64,000 nt of DNA from Paraconiothyrium sp. Pb-2020 (taxonomy: Eukaryota; Ascomycota; Dothideomycetes; Pleosporales; Didymosphaeriaceae): positions 2,170,001 through 2,234,000 of the forward strand of contig JAJUBI010000002.1 in the NCBI GenBank assembly GCA_022419385.1, in the 5' to 3' direction. The notes under the pieces are model-generated. The model was not told the DNA's origin and did no database searches. It saw nothing but the letters and a program-made list of their open reading frames with translations. Position numbers and translations under genes: made by a program. This document shows positions 44,961-57,778 of the stretch, piece by piece. Numbering within the stretch: the stretch's first letter is position 1; each line of letters begins with the position of its first letter.

Positions 44961-46900
44961 GTGAACCGACTAATATTATTAGACCTAATAGACCTAGTCT
45001 AGATAAAGGAATAACTTAACTACCTAAATAAGGAAAACTAAAGATAAAAGAATGCCTATAATAAGTTAGTAAAATAAGTAAAGGTTATATTAGAAAGAAA
45101 GGGGAAAGAGGCTAATAAAATAATAAAAGAATAAATTTAGTAAATAGAGCTTAGAATAAGGAGTAGACCCTTAAAACTAGCTAATTTAAAAAAGTTTAAT
45201 AGAATAAGGACTAAGCTTAGGGGGTTCCTAGCCTTTATATCCCTCTATTTAGATTTAAATTGAGAATACCTTAGAGAAGAAGATTAGAAGGTAGCTTATA
45301 TAGTAACCTACTTTATAGGTAAAGTAATAGACTAGTTTAATAGTTATCTTACTAACTAGAGGATAAACTAAATAGACAACTAAAAAATAGAAACTAACCT
45401 TATCTTTATAAGCTATACTTATTTTAAGCAAAAGCTCTAATTAACCTTTAGTAATATTAATATAAAACGTATAGCTAAATAAAAACTCTTAAAGCTCTAA
45501 TAGACTAAGATAGTAGTAGCCTATATATTAGTATTTAAATAGCTAGCTAATAAGGTCTTAGACTATAGAGAATAGGCTCTAATATAGAAGTTCTATAAAG
45601 AACTTAAGTTAGATATTAGGTATAAGATAATTAGGATAGAGAAACTAATAACTCTACCTATAATAATTAAATAAGCTGTCTAAGTAGATAATAAGTTATT
45701 CCTGTAAAAATAAGATAATAAAGAAGGAAGCGGATATAGTATAAATAGCTAAAACTATAAGACCTATAATAAAGGGGATTTAATAGTCTTAGATACTAAT
45801 AAAGAAAAGGGATTAAGTTAGGATATATAATAAAGAAATATAAAAAAGGTACTTACTTTAGCTATAGTAAGAAGGGCTATATTACTAGAAACTATCTAAA
45901 TAAAAGCTAGGAAAAGTCTGTAAAAGGTACTAAAAAGAAACTAAAGAAATAAGAAACCTTAAAGAATACTAAAGAGAAACTAGCTAGCAGTAAGAAATAT
46001 AAGGCTACTTATTAGGCTAAGTGTTTCTAAGATATGTATATATTATATATAAAGATAAAAAAGGACACAGGGTACTAGCCTATAGAAGAAAGGCTAGTAG
46101 TAACTTAAGAAGAATAAATAATTTTATAGCTTAAGAAGTAAAATGCCTAGGTCCTAGGATTCTATAATACTAAAAATTTAAAAAGCAAATCTAATAATAA
46201 TAAAGAAGATAGCAACTTAGATAAATTAGTAGATACTCCCTTCTAGTTAACTCTAAGAAGAGATAAGCCCTTCTTCTTATTACTAGTATAGAAGGTACCT
46301 ATATCCCCTAGTAAAAATGTCTATATAAGAGAAATTAAATACTTTTAGCCTACAGGACTAACGCATAAGGCAGCTAGACTAGTTAAGACTAAAAATATAT
46401 AATAAATAATTAAGGGCTTATACTTCTATTATAAGAATTTGTATAGGGAAACTATCTATAAGGTTTATAAAAACTAGAAGATCTAGTTTCTATAAAATAA
46501 AAGTTTATAAGCTTTAATAAATAGGTAGAACAAAATATAGTTCTAGTAAGAAAATGCTAAATAAATAAGAATAGGCCTAAATTACTAATAAAATTAAGTA
46601 GGTAGATAAAGCTTATACGCCTTAAGTTATAATAAAGTACTAGATCCTAATTAGGGAAGAATGCTTAGACGGACTAATAGAACTAATAGAAGGGAATAAC
46701 CCCTAAATACTAACTAAACACCTAGTATATTATAAGTTATTATAGATATATATATTATAGACAATTATCTAATATACCTAACTCTAAAGAGGAAATATTA
46801 CACCTTCTTAATATAGATAATAGATAACCCCTATAATAACCTTATTCTAAGAGATAAAGTATATAGATAGCACCTAGAAAAAAAGTATAGGGAATACCTA
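44961..46900 (+). pseudogene. gag: F2-2 gag
   Basis: Plus-strand gag remnant collinear with F2-3. It begins around 44961 (NRLILLDLID-like block) and has the gag core to about 45700 and a decayed zinc knuckle around 45848-45896 (TYFSYSKKGYITRN). Frameshifts and stops throughout. End approximate. Confidence 0.8.
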
Positions 46901-46949
46901 GTACTAGCCCTTAGACTCCTCTTACTAATTAAATATATAAAAGGGCAAC

Positions 46950-49103
46950 TCTAGTATAAGTACCTAAATAAATGCCCTTAGTATATAGTAAAAAATATAA
47001 ATAAAGTACTAGCTAAAAGGTAAAAAAGCCTTAAGGGGTATATAGAGACTATATATTATAATTTAAAAAGAATACTAAGGAAAACTAATTAGGGTAATAA
47101 TTAATAGTAGAGTAATATAAAACTTTATCTTTAAGAACTTTGTAGAAGATAAAGGACTCTACTATACTAATAAAATAGAGAAAAGAACTCTATTTAATAT
47201 TAAGGGACTGCCTTTTTAAGAATAAATCTATATAGAAACAACACTAGGAACCTTCCTATTTAAAGGACTAGTTATTAATAACTTTATTATAGACCTAGCT
47301 AAAATAGATAATTAGTAAGACGTAATCCTAGAAATACTATAGCTAAAATAGGTTAACCTAACTATCTACTAGGGAATAAAATAAGTCTAATACCTATATT
47401 AGTTAGCAGTAAATAAGGAACTCACCCTAGAAATACTAGATTAATACTAGAGGTTTGCAGATATCTTTAACAAACTAGAAGGATACCTTCTAGAACACGC
47501 TAAATAAAACTGCGAAATTAGACTAGAGAAAGGGAAGTAATCTATATAGAGACTAGTATATAAAATAACTAAATAGAACTTAAGGTTACTAAATAGTATA
47601 TTAAGAATAACCTTAAATAGAAATATTTAGCCTTCTTAGTCTTCCGCCGCTTATAAGTTACCTTTATAGAGAAGAAGAATAACCTAGAACTATAGTTCTA
47701 TATTAACTTTAGAAAAATAAATGCTATTATAATTAAGAATAGGTACCTATTACCTTTAATCTTAAATTTATAAGACTAACTCTAAGACGCGAAAATCTTT
47801 ACCTACTTAATATAAAAAATATATACTACTAGATTAGAATAAAGAAAGTAAGAAATAGAAAACTGCCTTTAGAATAAAGTTAGAATTATTTAAGTATAAT
47901 ATTATGCCCTTTAGCTTACTAATGCCCTAGTAGTCTTTTAAAGGTGAATTAACACTATGCTCTAAGAATATATTGGCAAATATACTATAGTATATCTAGA
48001 TAATATTTAATATACTTAAATAATAAATAAGACTACTAAAAGTATATAGAAGAAGTATTAGACTATATAAGTAAAGCTAAACTATATCTAAAGCTTAAGA
48101 AATATAAATTCTATATTATAAACTATCTTTCTAGAGTTTATAGTAGAACCTAGGAAGCTTAAGATTAAGTAAATAAAACTATAAGAAATTTTAGACTAGA
48201 AAACTAAAAATATTAAGAATATTAATTCTTTCTAGAATTTATAATATTATAGGAAGTTTATTCTAGACTAGATAAAGATAATAGAGCCCCTTATAAGGCT
48301 AATAAAGAAAGAAGTACCCTTTAAATAGATAGATAAATGCTAATAAGTAATAATTAACTTAAGAAAGAATTTACTAAGGAACCTATTTTATAAATCTTTA
48401 ATTCCTGCTATCCTGCTATACTAGAGATAAATATATTAAATTTTACTATAGAGCGTGCTTGCTCTAGTAAGATCTAGAAATAAATAAAAAGCACTTATAG
48501 CTATTACTTCTAAAAATATAAAAAGCTAAACTTAACTATAATATTTATAATAAAGAAATATTAGTAATAGTTAAAGTATTTAAGGAATAGAGAACTTACC
48601 TCTAAGGTATAAAATACTAAATACTAGTCTTTTTAGACTATAAAGAACTTAACAGGATTTATAATAAATAAGGCCCTTATACCCTAGTAAGTGAGATAGG
48701 TACAGACCCTATTAATATATAATTTTAAGATTATATATACCTAAGGGATAGAAAACCTTTAGGCAGATACTTAAGTAGAAGACCTAATTATAAGAAAAAG
48801 CTAAAGTATTAGGGGCCCTACTTTAATTTAATAAAGATAGTACTATTATCTATAATATACTAAAGTAGTAGTAATAATAGAAACCTAGACTAGTATATAG
48901 TATAACTAAATTAAAAAGGAAACAGTAATTAGTAATAAGAATATAAGCTACCTACCTATAGAAATAAAATATAAATAATATCTATAAGGTCTTTAATAGG
49001 ATCTTTATTTCTGCTAAGATTTAATATAAGTTTATAAATAATTCTATAAGGCACTGGTAATAGCTACTAGGAATTAAATAAATATTAGAATAACTAATAA
49101 GAG
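46950..49103 (+). pseudogene. pol: F2-2 pol, protease to integrase start
   Basis: Protease-like region about 47200-47400, reverse transcriptase about 47630-48150 and RNase H about 48400-48800, by alignment with F2-3. Near 47977-48015 the catalytic box reads VYLDN and is followed by a one-base deletion that breaks the frame. The integrase zinc-binding part is cut at AAGAG (49099-49103) by F2-3 and resumes at 63474. Confidence 0.82.
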
Positions 49104-49566
49104 TGTTACGGCTGCTACGCCGCAACGGAATTACAGGAACCAACGTGATAACAGCAGCGACCAGTTGGATTATAAGGATAAGTATTACAACTATAGGTTA
49201 GATGCTAAGCATAATATGGACACGTAATTAAGGTTATGTAATTAGATCTGTAAATCTGTAGGACAGAGCTACAGAGCCTAGATCTATAGAATCTGTATAC
49301 AGAGCCTATAGAGCCTAGGTTAGATAGTAGTATATAGAGATAACAGATTACTGCTGGTAATTCCTTATTATTAATCTATAATATAGTTTACTGCATCTAG
49401 TTTTCTTACAGAAGATTACCTTTAAGTCTTTAGCAACATATTCTTATTATAGTAATTAATTAACGTTTACCTATATATAACTTATACAACCCTACACGCT
49501 ACTTATCTCTTACTAGAACCCTAACTAGGCCACGGCTTACTGTAGTGTTAAGAAGGCCCTATTATA
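49104..49566 (+). repeat. F2-3 5' LTR
   Basis: 463 bp, TGTTACGGCTGCTACGCC... to ...GGCCCTATTATA. It matches 63006-63468. The primer-binding region follows as CTTTAACAATTGTG. Confidence 0.95.
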
Positions 49567-49639
49567 CTTTAACAATTGTGTTTTAAGAGTCTCTATAGGT
49601 ATATACCTAAGTTACCCTTACTAAATAATAGCTTCTATA

Positions 49640-51750
49640 GTAAACCGACTAATATTATTGGACCCAACAGACCTAGTCCAGATAAAGGAACAACTTAACC
49701 ACCTAAATAAAGAAAATTAAAGGTAAAAAGATGCCTATAATAAGTTAGTAGAATAAGTAAAAGTTATGTTAGATAGGAAGGGGGAAGAGGCTAATAAAAT
49801 AATAAAAGAATAAATCTAGTAAATAGAACTTAGAATAAGGAGCAGACCCTTAAAATTAGCTAATCTAAAAAAGTTTAATAGAATGAGGACTAAGCTTAGG
49901 GGGTTCCTAGCCTTTATGTCCCTCTATTTAGATTTAAATTAAGAATACCTTAGAGAAGAAGATCAGAAAGTGGCTTATATAGTAACTTACTTTATAGGCA
50001 AAGCAATAGACTGGTTTAACAGTTATCTTATAAACTAGAGGATAAACTAAACAGATAACTAAAAAATAGAAATTAACTTTGTCTTTGTAAGTTACGCCTA
50101 CTTTAAGCAGAAACTCTAACTAATTTTTAGTAATATTAACGCAGAATATATAGCTAAATAGAAACTCTTAAAGCTCTAATAGACTAAGATAGTAGTAGCC
50201 TATGTATTAGTATTTAAATAGCTAGCTAACAAAGTCTTAGACTATAGGGAATAAGCCCTAATGCAGAAGTTCTATAAAGGACTTAAGTTAGACATTAGGT
50301 ATAAGATAATTAGGATAGAGAAACTAACAACTCTACCTATAATAATTAAATAAGCTGTCTAAGTAGATGATAAGTTATTTCTGTAGAAATAAGATAATAA
50401 AGGAGGAAGTAAACACAGCATAAATAGCTAAAACTATAAAACTTATAATAAAGGGGATCTAATAGTCTTAGATACTAACAAAGAAAAGGGATTAAGTTAG
50501 GATATAATAAAGGAAAAGTAATGTAAGAAAGGCACTTACTTTAGCTGTAGTAAAAAGGGCTATATTGCTAGGAACTGCCTAAACAAAAGCTAGGAAAAGT
50601 CTATAAGAGGTACTAAGGAGAAACTAAAGAAGCTAGAAGCCTTAAAGAAAACTAAAAAGAAACTGGCTAGCAGTAAGAAATATAAGACTACTTATTAGGC
50701 TAAGTGTCCCTAAGATATATATATATTATATATAAAGATAAAAAAGAACACAGAATACTAGCCTATAGAAGAAAGGCTAGCAGCAACTTAAGAAGGCTAG
50801 ATAATTCTATAGCTAGAGGAGTAAAATGCCTAGGTCCTAGAATTCTATAATACTAAAGATTTAGAAAGCGAATCTAATAATAATAAAGGAGATAGCAACT
50901 TAGATAAATTAGTAAATACACTATTCTAGTTAACCCTAAGAGGGGATAAACCCTTCTCCTTATTACTAGTATAGAAGGCACCTATGTCCCTTAGTAAGAA
51001 TATCTATATAGGGGAAGTTAAATATTTCCAGCCTACGGGACTAACGTATAAAGCGGCCAGACTGGTTAAGACTAAAGATGTATAGTAAATAATTAAGGGC
51101 CTATGCTTCTACTATAAGAATTTATATAGGGAAACTATCTATAAGGTTTATAAAAACTAGAAGATCTAGTTTCTCTAAAACACGAAGTTTATAAGCTTTA
51201 ATAAATAGGTAGAATAAAATATAGTTCTAGTAAGGGAAATGCTAAATAAATAAGAATAGGCCTAGATTGCTAATAAAATTAAGTAGGTAGATGAAGCTCA
51301 CACGCCTTAAGTTATAATAAAGTACTAGATTCTAATTAGGGAAGAACGCTTAGATAGACTAATAGAACTAATAGAAGGGGATAATTTCTAAACACTAACT
51401 AAACACCTAGTATATTACAAATTATTATAGATATTATATATTATAGATAATTATCTAATATACCTAACTCTAAAAAGGAAATATTGTGCCTTCCTAATAT
51501 AGGTAATAGATGACCTCTATAATAACCTTGTCTTAAGGGACAAAGTACATGGATGGTATTTAGAAAAGAAATATAGGAAATATCTAGTACTAGCCCCTAG
51601 ACCCCTCTTACTAATTAAATATATAAAAGGGCGACCTTAGTATAAGTACCCTAAGAATAGGTGCCCTTAGCATATAGCTAAGAAAATATAAATAAAGTAT
51701 TAGCCGAAAGGCAAGGAAGCCTTAAGAGGTATATAGGGACTACATATTAT
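49640..51750 (+). pseudogene. gag: F2-3 gag
   Basis: Reads VNRLILLDPTDLVQIKEQL at the start (start codon not certain; frame from 49640). Retrotransposon gag core about 49800-50400, with blocks such as LRGFLAFMSLYLDLN and AIDWFNSYL. The zinc-knuckle-like motif at 50522-50578, in the same frame after 294 codons, reads CKKGTYFSCSKKGYIARNC; the Tyr in GY is probably a mutated His (CAT to TAT). A Lys-rich segment follows. Interrupted by TAG/TAA at Gln/Trp positions. The gag-pol junction was not resolved. Confidence 0.85.
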
Positions 51751-51799
51751 AATTTAAAAAGAATACTAAGGAAAACTAATTAGGGTAATAATTAATAGT

Positions 51800-53162
51800 A
51801 GAGTAATATAAAACTTTATCTCTAAGAACTTTGTAGAAGATAAAGGACTCTACTATACTAATAAAATAGAGAAAAAAACCCTGTTTAACATTAAGGGACT
51901 GCCTTTTTAGGAACAAATCTATATAGAAATAATACTAGGAACCTTCCTATCTAAAGGACTGGTTATTAATAACTTTATTATAGACTTAGCCAAGATAGAC
52001 GATTAGTAAGACGTAATTCTAGAAATACTATGGCTAAAACAGGTTAACCCAACCATCCACTAGGGAATAAAATAAGTCTAATACTATACTAGTTGGCAGC
52101 AAATAAGAAACTTACCCTAGGGATACTAGATTAGTACTAGAGGTTTGCAGATATCTTTAATAAACTAGAAGAATACCTTCTGGAACACGCTAAGTAGGAC
52201 TGTGAGATTAGACTAGAGAAAGGAAAAACCTATATAGGGACTAGTATATAAAATAACAGAATAAGAGCTTAAGGTTACTAAATAATATATTAAGAATAAC
52301 TTTAAATAGAAATATATTAGACCTTCTTAGTCTTTCTGCTCTTATGGAGTCACCTTTACAGAGAAGAAGGATAACCTAAAACTATAGTTTTATATTAACT
52401 TTAGAAAAATAAATGCTATTATAATTAAGGATAGATCCCTATTACCCTTAATATTAGATCTATAAGACTAACTCTGAGACGCAAAAATCTTTATCATTAG
52501 ATATAAAAAACGCATACTACTAGATTAGAATAAAGGAAGGCAAGAAATAGAAAACCGCCTTTAGAATAAAGTTAGAGTTATTTAAGTATAATGTTATGCC
52601 CTTTAGGCTTACTAACGCCCTAGCTATCTTTTAGAGATAAATTAACACTATGCTCTAAGGATATATTAGTAAGTATACTATAGTATACCTAGATAATATC
52701 TTAATATACTTAAATAACAAACAAGACTACTAAAAGTATATAGAAGAAGTACTAAACTGTATAAGTAAAGCTAAGCTATATCTAAAGCTTAAGAAATGTA
52801 AATTCTATGTTATCTAAACTATTTTTTTAGGGTTTGTAGTAGAACCTAGAAAGCTTAAGATTAAGTAAACAAAGCTCTAGGAGATTTTAGATTAGGGAAA
52901 ACTAAAAAATATTAAGGATATCTAATCCTTCTTAGGATTTTATAACTATTATAGAAAGTTTATTCTAGACTAGACAAAGATAACAGAGCCCCTTATAAGG
53001 CTAATAAAGAAAGAAGTACCCTTTAAGTAGATAGATAAATGCTAATAAGTAATAGATTAACTTAAGAAAGAATTTGCTAAGGAACCTATCTTATAAATCT
53101 TTAATCCCTGCTATCCCGCTATACTAGAAATAGATATATTAAATTTTGCTATAGGAGCATGC
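51800..53162 (+). pseudogene. pol: F2-3 pol, protease and RT
   Basis: A protease-like segment about 51890-52090 (LPFxEQIYIEIILGTF, then a LVINNFIID block) precedes reverse transcriptase (about 52340-52850). The catalytic box is YLDN (52686-52697, in TIVYLDNILIYL). Several single-base gaps between 52240 and 52520 shift the frame. RNase H begins about 53040 and is cut at CATGC (53158-53162) by F1-4; it resumes at 60442. Confidence 0.85.
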
Positions 53163-53657
53163 TGTTATAAGGGGGTTCCATGTACCTAACCTAGGCCTGC
53201 CTTGCAGGTATTCTGTAATTAAGAGCGGATAGGTAATAAAGGATGTAAGAATATTCTAACCCTACTATAGAAAGTAAGGTCACAATTGTATAAGAAGACT
53301 AATAGATCTTATATAGAAGATGTGCTTTAATTTTAACTATAGAAGAATTAACTACAAAGAATATAAAAGATACTAAAGTCCCTTTAGACTATATACTATT
53401 CTTTATTGTCCTTACAATCCCTTGCTTTACTGTGTTCTGGGGGATTATATCCCCTTAGCGGGAGCATCTTAAGTAATCTTACTAAGCTGGCTTACTCCTA
53501 GGATTCTACTCTTTTAGTGGGATTCTAGTTACGTAACGCCTTAGCTAATTGGCCCTGCTGGCTAGCGTCCGTTCTCTAGTTAGTAATAAAGGTGTTGCTA
53601 ATATCCTATGCGTAATTATTCCCCTTTACTAGATCTTAATCTGTTGTAATTGTAATA
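53163..53657 (-). repeat. F1-4 3' LTR
   Basis: 495 bp from TGTTATAAGGGGGTTCC to AATTGTAATA. It is followed by TTATCCCCCCC, the polypurine complement. Confidence 0.95.
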
Positions 53658-53781
53658 TTATCCCCCCCTTTAGGGTTATTGTCCTGAGACCTTAGTATTA
53701 TCCTGTAACCTCCAGCAGCGCAGTTTCTTCTTAAAGGTGGGACTTCTGTCTTATTATATCCTTTTCCTTTTCCTTACCTTC

Positions 53782-54375
53782 CTAACTATACCTAAGGTAC
53801 CAAAATAATCCTTAACTAACTGCTGTTGTGTTTATGCTAATAAGGTATGTGCATATAGCCTAAAGATATAAATAAAGTGCAACTGTTGCACAAAGGAGAA
53901 AATTCCTAAGTATTTTATAGATACCGCAACTAGGGAGTGTACTGTGTATATTACAGTTTATGCAGAGTATAGCCTCTAGGTTCCTAAGAAAGAGTGGGAG
54001 CGCGTCTAGTCTAAAAAGCACTAGAAGCGGCTTACTCTTCTTTTTATAGAAGCTAAGGTTGCTTGCCTCCGCCTTAAGATTGCTTAAGCGGAGGAAGAGG
54101 AGTAATCCTTTACTGCATATAATACTTATATAGCTAACGTAATAGAGAGCTTAGAGAAGAAGGCCTTAAAGAGTAGAGTTACTAATATTTTGTCTGTTCT
54201 ATTGCCATCTTTACCTTTAACTAACCTGGGCTGGTTATAGGCTAACACTTCTTTCTTTAATTTTTCTACCCTTTGCCTAGACCTTAGAGCGACCTTCCCA
54301 GAGCGTTGCTCCCCTAGGATTAACCTTCCTAGATTGCAGCTTAAAAGTCCTCTAGTGCCTCCTTACAGTTTGTAA
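53782..54375 (+). pseudogene. Antisense reading frame in the F1 3' region, best copy
   Basis: On the plus strand, opposite to F1-4's own genes, one frame runs 198 codons without indel from 53782 to a TAA at 54373. Internal stops are few and are TAG or TAA, several matched by Trp or Gln in other copies. Readable blocks are KEKIPKYFIDTATRECTVYI, KKEWERV, TLLFIEAKVACLRLKIA, YIANVIESLEKKALKSRV and LPSLPLTNLGWL. There is a Cys cluster (NCCCVY, then CNCC) near the start. No signal peptide, membrane segment or known family was recognised. No start codon was identified, and the true 5' end may lie upstream. It may be an accessory antisense gene like those known in some plant gypsy elements, or a captured host sequence. 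Overlap with pol is small. Confidence 0.45.
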
Positions 54376-57300
54376 GGTTTTCTTTTAGTTTCTAAGTGTT
54401 GTACTATTCTGGCCATCCCTTCTATTTAACTAGGTATTTTTACTAACCCTTAACTGTTTGTAGGTTCTTAATCTTTTTAACCTTGTACTCGTCGTCTTCT
54501 AGCTCTAGCTAAGTCTTAATTAGAGCGTCTAGTAGTGCTAGTTCTAGAAGGTTTTTATAAAAGGTGGCATGTACTTTAGTGCCCGTAGGTAGAAGCAATT
54601 TATTTAAAACTGGTCCTTTAGTCTCTTATACTTTAAAGGGTCTTACCCTTAAGTAATTTAGTTTTTTACTTAGTTGTTTTGTTTTAAGGTTTTTCTAGGA
54701 TAGGAAAACTTTATCCCCCTCCTTAAAGGTTAGTCCCTTAATTCTTTGTTTGTTCGCATTTTTAGATGCTAAGAGGGCCTTACAGGTAATTCTGTTCTAT
54801 AATATAAGGTGTAGGTCCCTTATTCTTTAAGCTTTATTTTATACTTCTGTGGAAATGCTCTCCACATCCTTTAGATTTTAATAAGTAACTGGCTCGTATC
54901 TATAGTTTGTATAGTATGGGGAGTACCCCATTGTACCTAACTTAGTACTATTGTACGCCAATTGTGCCGTAGGCAAGAGTTTAACCCAATTATCTTATTA
55001 TTTATTAATATAGAATTATAGATACTATTCTAGTATCTAATTTATTTGTTCCGTCTGTTTGTCTGTTTATAGGTGGAAGCTTATTAATAGCTTCCTATTT
55101 ATACCAGCGTGGCTATAAACGTATTCTAATATTTAGACGTAAAGAGTTTATCCTAATTAGTAATAAATTCTTTAGGTGGACTGTGTTCTGCAAATAGTGC
55201 GTTATTAACTTTGTAAGTAAGGTCTTCTACTGTCATAAATTCTTTTATAGGCCTAAACTTTGCTGCCTTAGTAAGTTAATCTACTATTACTATAATAGTG
55301 TCGCACATCTGTCCAGTTCCTAGCTGTGGCAATTTCAGGAGTTTTACTATAAAATCCATTGTCACACTTTGCCATGGCCTTTCAGCTAAGTAGTTATAGG
55401 AGTCTATAAGGCTTATGTCTCTTAGGCTTATTTTTATAACATGCCAAATAGTTGCTTATTTTCTTAGTAACTAGTTATTTGAGTTTTAGGATGGTATATT
55501 TGTTTATGATACGATGCATTATTTCTTTAATACCTAGGTATCTCTATTCCCTTAACTTATATAGCTTCCTAATTAAGATAGATATATATTAGTCTTTTAC
55601 TAGTATCCTCTGTCTATAATCTCTCTGGGTTTTATTAAAATTATTCCGGAACAGATTGTACTCCTCCCTTTACTCCTTAGAGAGCTAGGAATAGTCTTAG
55701 ACATTATACACCTTAGGTCCTATATATTAGAATAAGGCTACTTGTACTTTAATCTTTAGTTAGTTATATTCTAACATTCCATCTTTACATGCTTATAATA
55801 CAGTGTTGTAGAGGTTAGCCTTATTTTCTGTTAGGTCTAATCTTCTACTTAAGGCGTCGGCTGCGCCATTAAGGGTTCCAGGTTAATAGTAAATTGCAAA
55901 ATTAAAGTCTGCCAGGAATTCTGTCTATTATACTTATCTTTAGTTAAGCTTCTTAGTTGTTATAAAGCTAGTAAGGTTCTAGTGGTCTGTCTACACCTTA
56001 GTCTTATAGCGTACTCCTATGAGTTGCGCTTCCTACTGTTTAAAGGCATCTACTACTGCTAGTAGTTTCTTATTATAAATATTATAGTTAAGTTCTGCTC
56101 CTAAGAACTTCTAGGAATAGTAGAACACCAGTCTCTATTTCTTATCTTTATTTAGTTATAAGAGGATTACTCCTAGTGCATAATCTAATATATCTGTTTC
56201 TACCCTTATAAGTTTCTTTAGGTTAAATATTTAGAGTAAAGGTGCCGTAAAAAATATTTCCTTTAACTTTTTAAACGCCTTTAGCAGTCTTCTAATAATT
56301 GGCTAGATAACCTTATTATTCTTTTTCTTTGTAAGATCTGTCAATGGTGCCGTTATTTTAGAATAGTCCTTAATAAACTTTTAATAGAAGTTGGTAAACC
56401 CTAGGAAGGATTAGATGTCCTTTACTAACTTAGGAACCGGCTATTCCTATATAGTAGCTATCTTCTTTAGATCTATAGACACTCCTTCCCTTAAGATAAT
56501 AAATCCTAGGTACTCTATTTTTGTAATATAAAACTCGCATTTGTTTAGGTATAGGAGTAACTTATACTCCTTTAGCTTCTTAAGTACCTTCTTTACGTGT
56601 TCTATGTACTCCTCTAGTGTTCCGCTAGAATAGATAAGTACATTGTTAAGGTATACTGTATAGAATACATCTAAGTACTTATATAAGGCTTTGTTAATAA
56701 CTGCCTAGAACATTGTAGGCGCATTAGTTAAGCCAAAAGGCATAACTATGTATTTATAGAGACTAAACTAGGTTCTAAACGTAGTTTTCTATTTATATCC
56801 TTTTACTATTTATATGCGGTGATACCTATTGCGTATATTAAATTTTATAAACTACTTAGTTCTATAGAGTCTATTTATAAGCTCTGTAATTAATGGCAGG
56901 GGGTACTAATTCTTAATTATGGCGTTATTTAACTGTTTGTAATCTATATAGAGCCGCAGCTTACCGTTTTTCTTAGGTACCTATAGGATAGGAAATGCCG
57001 CAGGGCTCTAACTATCTTAGATATAACCTCTTACTAGGTTCTTCCTTAAGTATTCCCTTAGTTTCTACTTCTAATCTACTAATATAGCCTTAGTGCTAGT
57101 CGTAGTGTATTACCTATTCTAGTCTAGTTCTAGTCTTATAATTCTACTTCTAATAATTAGGGAGTTCTTCTCTCTTAATTTCTTTAAAGAGTTCTGTATA
57201 CTTCTTGTATTCTGGTAGAATAGTTATCCTCTTTAATTTTTCTTATAAGTCTAAGCATTGTACCTAGATAATTCTAGCTTATTCTAGATTTTTCTTTAGG

Positions 57301-57778
57301 ATCTTAGCTATTCTTGTAGCTGAAATTTCTTTAGTCTTTTATTTAACCCGCTTATTTAGAGTATCTAGAGTCCTAGATTTTACCTAACATAGTTGTTAAG
57401 CTCTAGCAACTTTTAGTGTTGCTTCTTAGCTTTATATTGTTTGCTTTACCTAGTCTATATTAGGGTTATACGTAATTAGCTAATTATATCCTATAATGGC
57501 TTCTAGGCTTCCTAAGTCTATAATAGTAAAGCTGTGTTGGCTCTTAAATCCTTTAATTCTAATAGGTAATAGTATTATTTCTAGGTATAACTAGCCTCTG
57601 CTGTAGCCTTAAGATATTATACTGTTAGCTATCTCTAGCTACGCGGGTACCTCTTTATCTTAATATAGTAGGTTGTATTTTTCTACCACTTCTGGCAATA
57701 TTAGATATTCTGTTACGCTAGGGTCTATTAAAGCTTCTACTTGGAATCCTCTAATTGTAACTTGCTTTATTATTTATA
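54328..57778 (-). pseudogene. pol: F1-4 pol
   Basis: Minus-strand pol with chromodomain 54338-54485 (GWPEQYNT-type block), integrase core about 55000-55360, RNase H about 55870-56200, reverse transcriptase about 56440-57010 with the active box YLNN (56642-56653), and protease about 57725. The last part before the gag overlap reads well and several Trp codons survive that are stops in F1-1 and F1-3. A short rearranged patch near 57085-57130 departs from other copies. Inactive because of stops and the RT active-site change. Confidence 0.88.
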
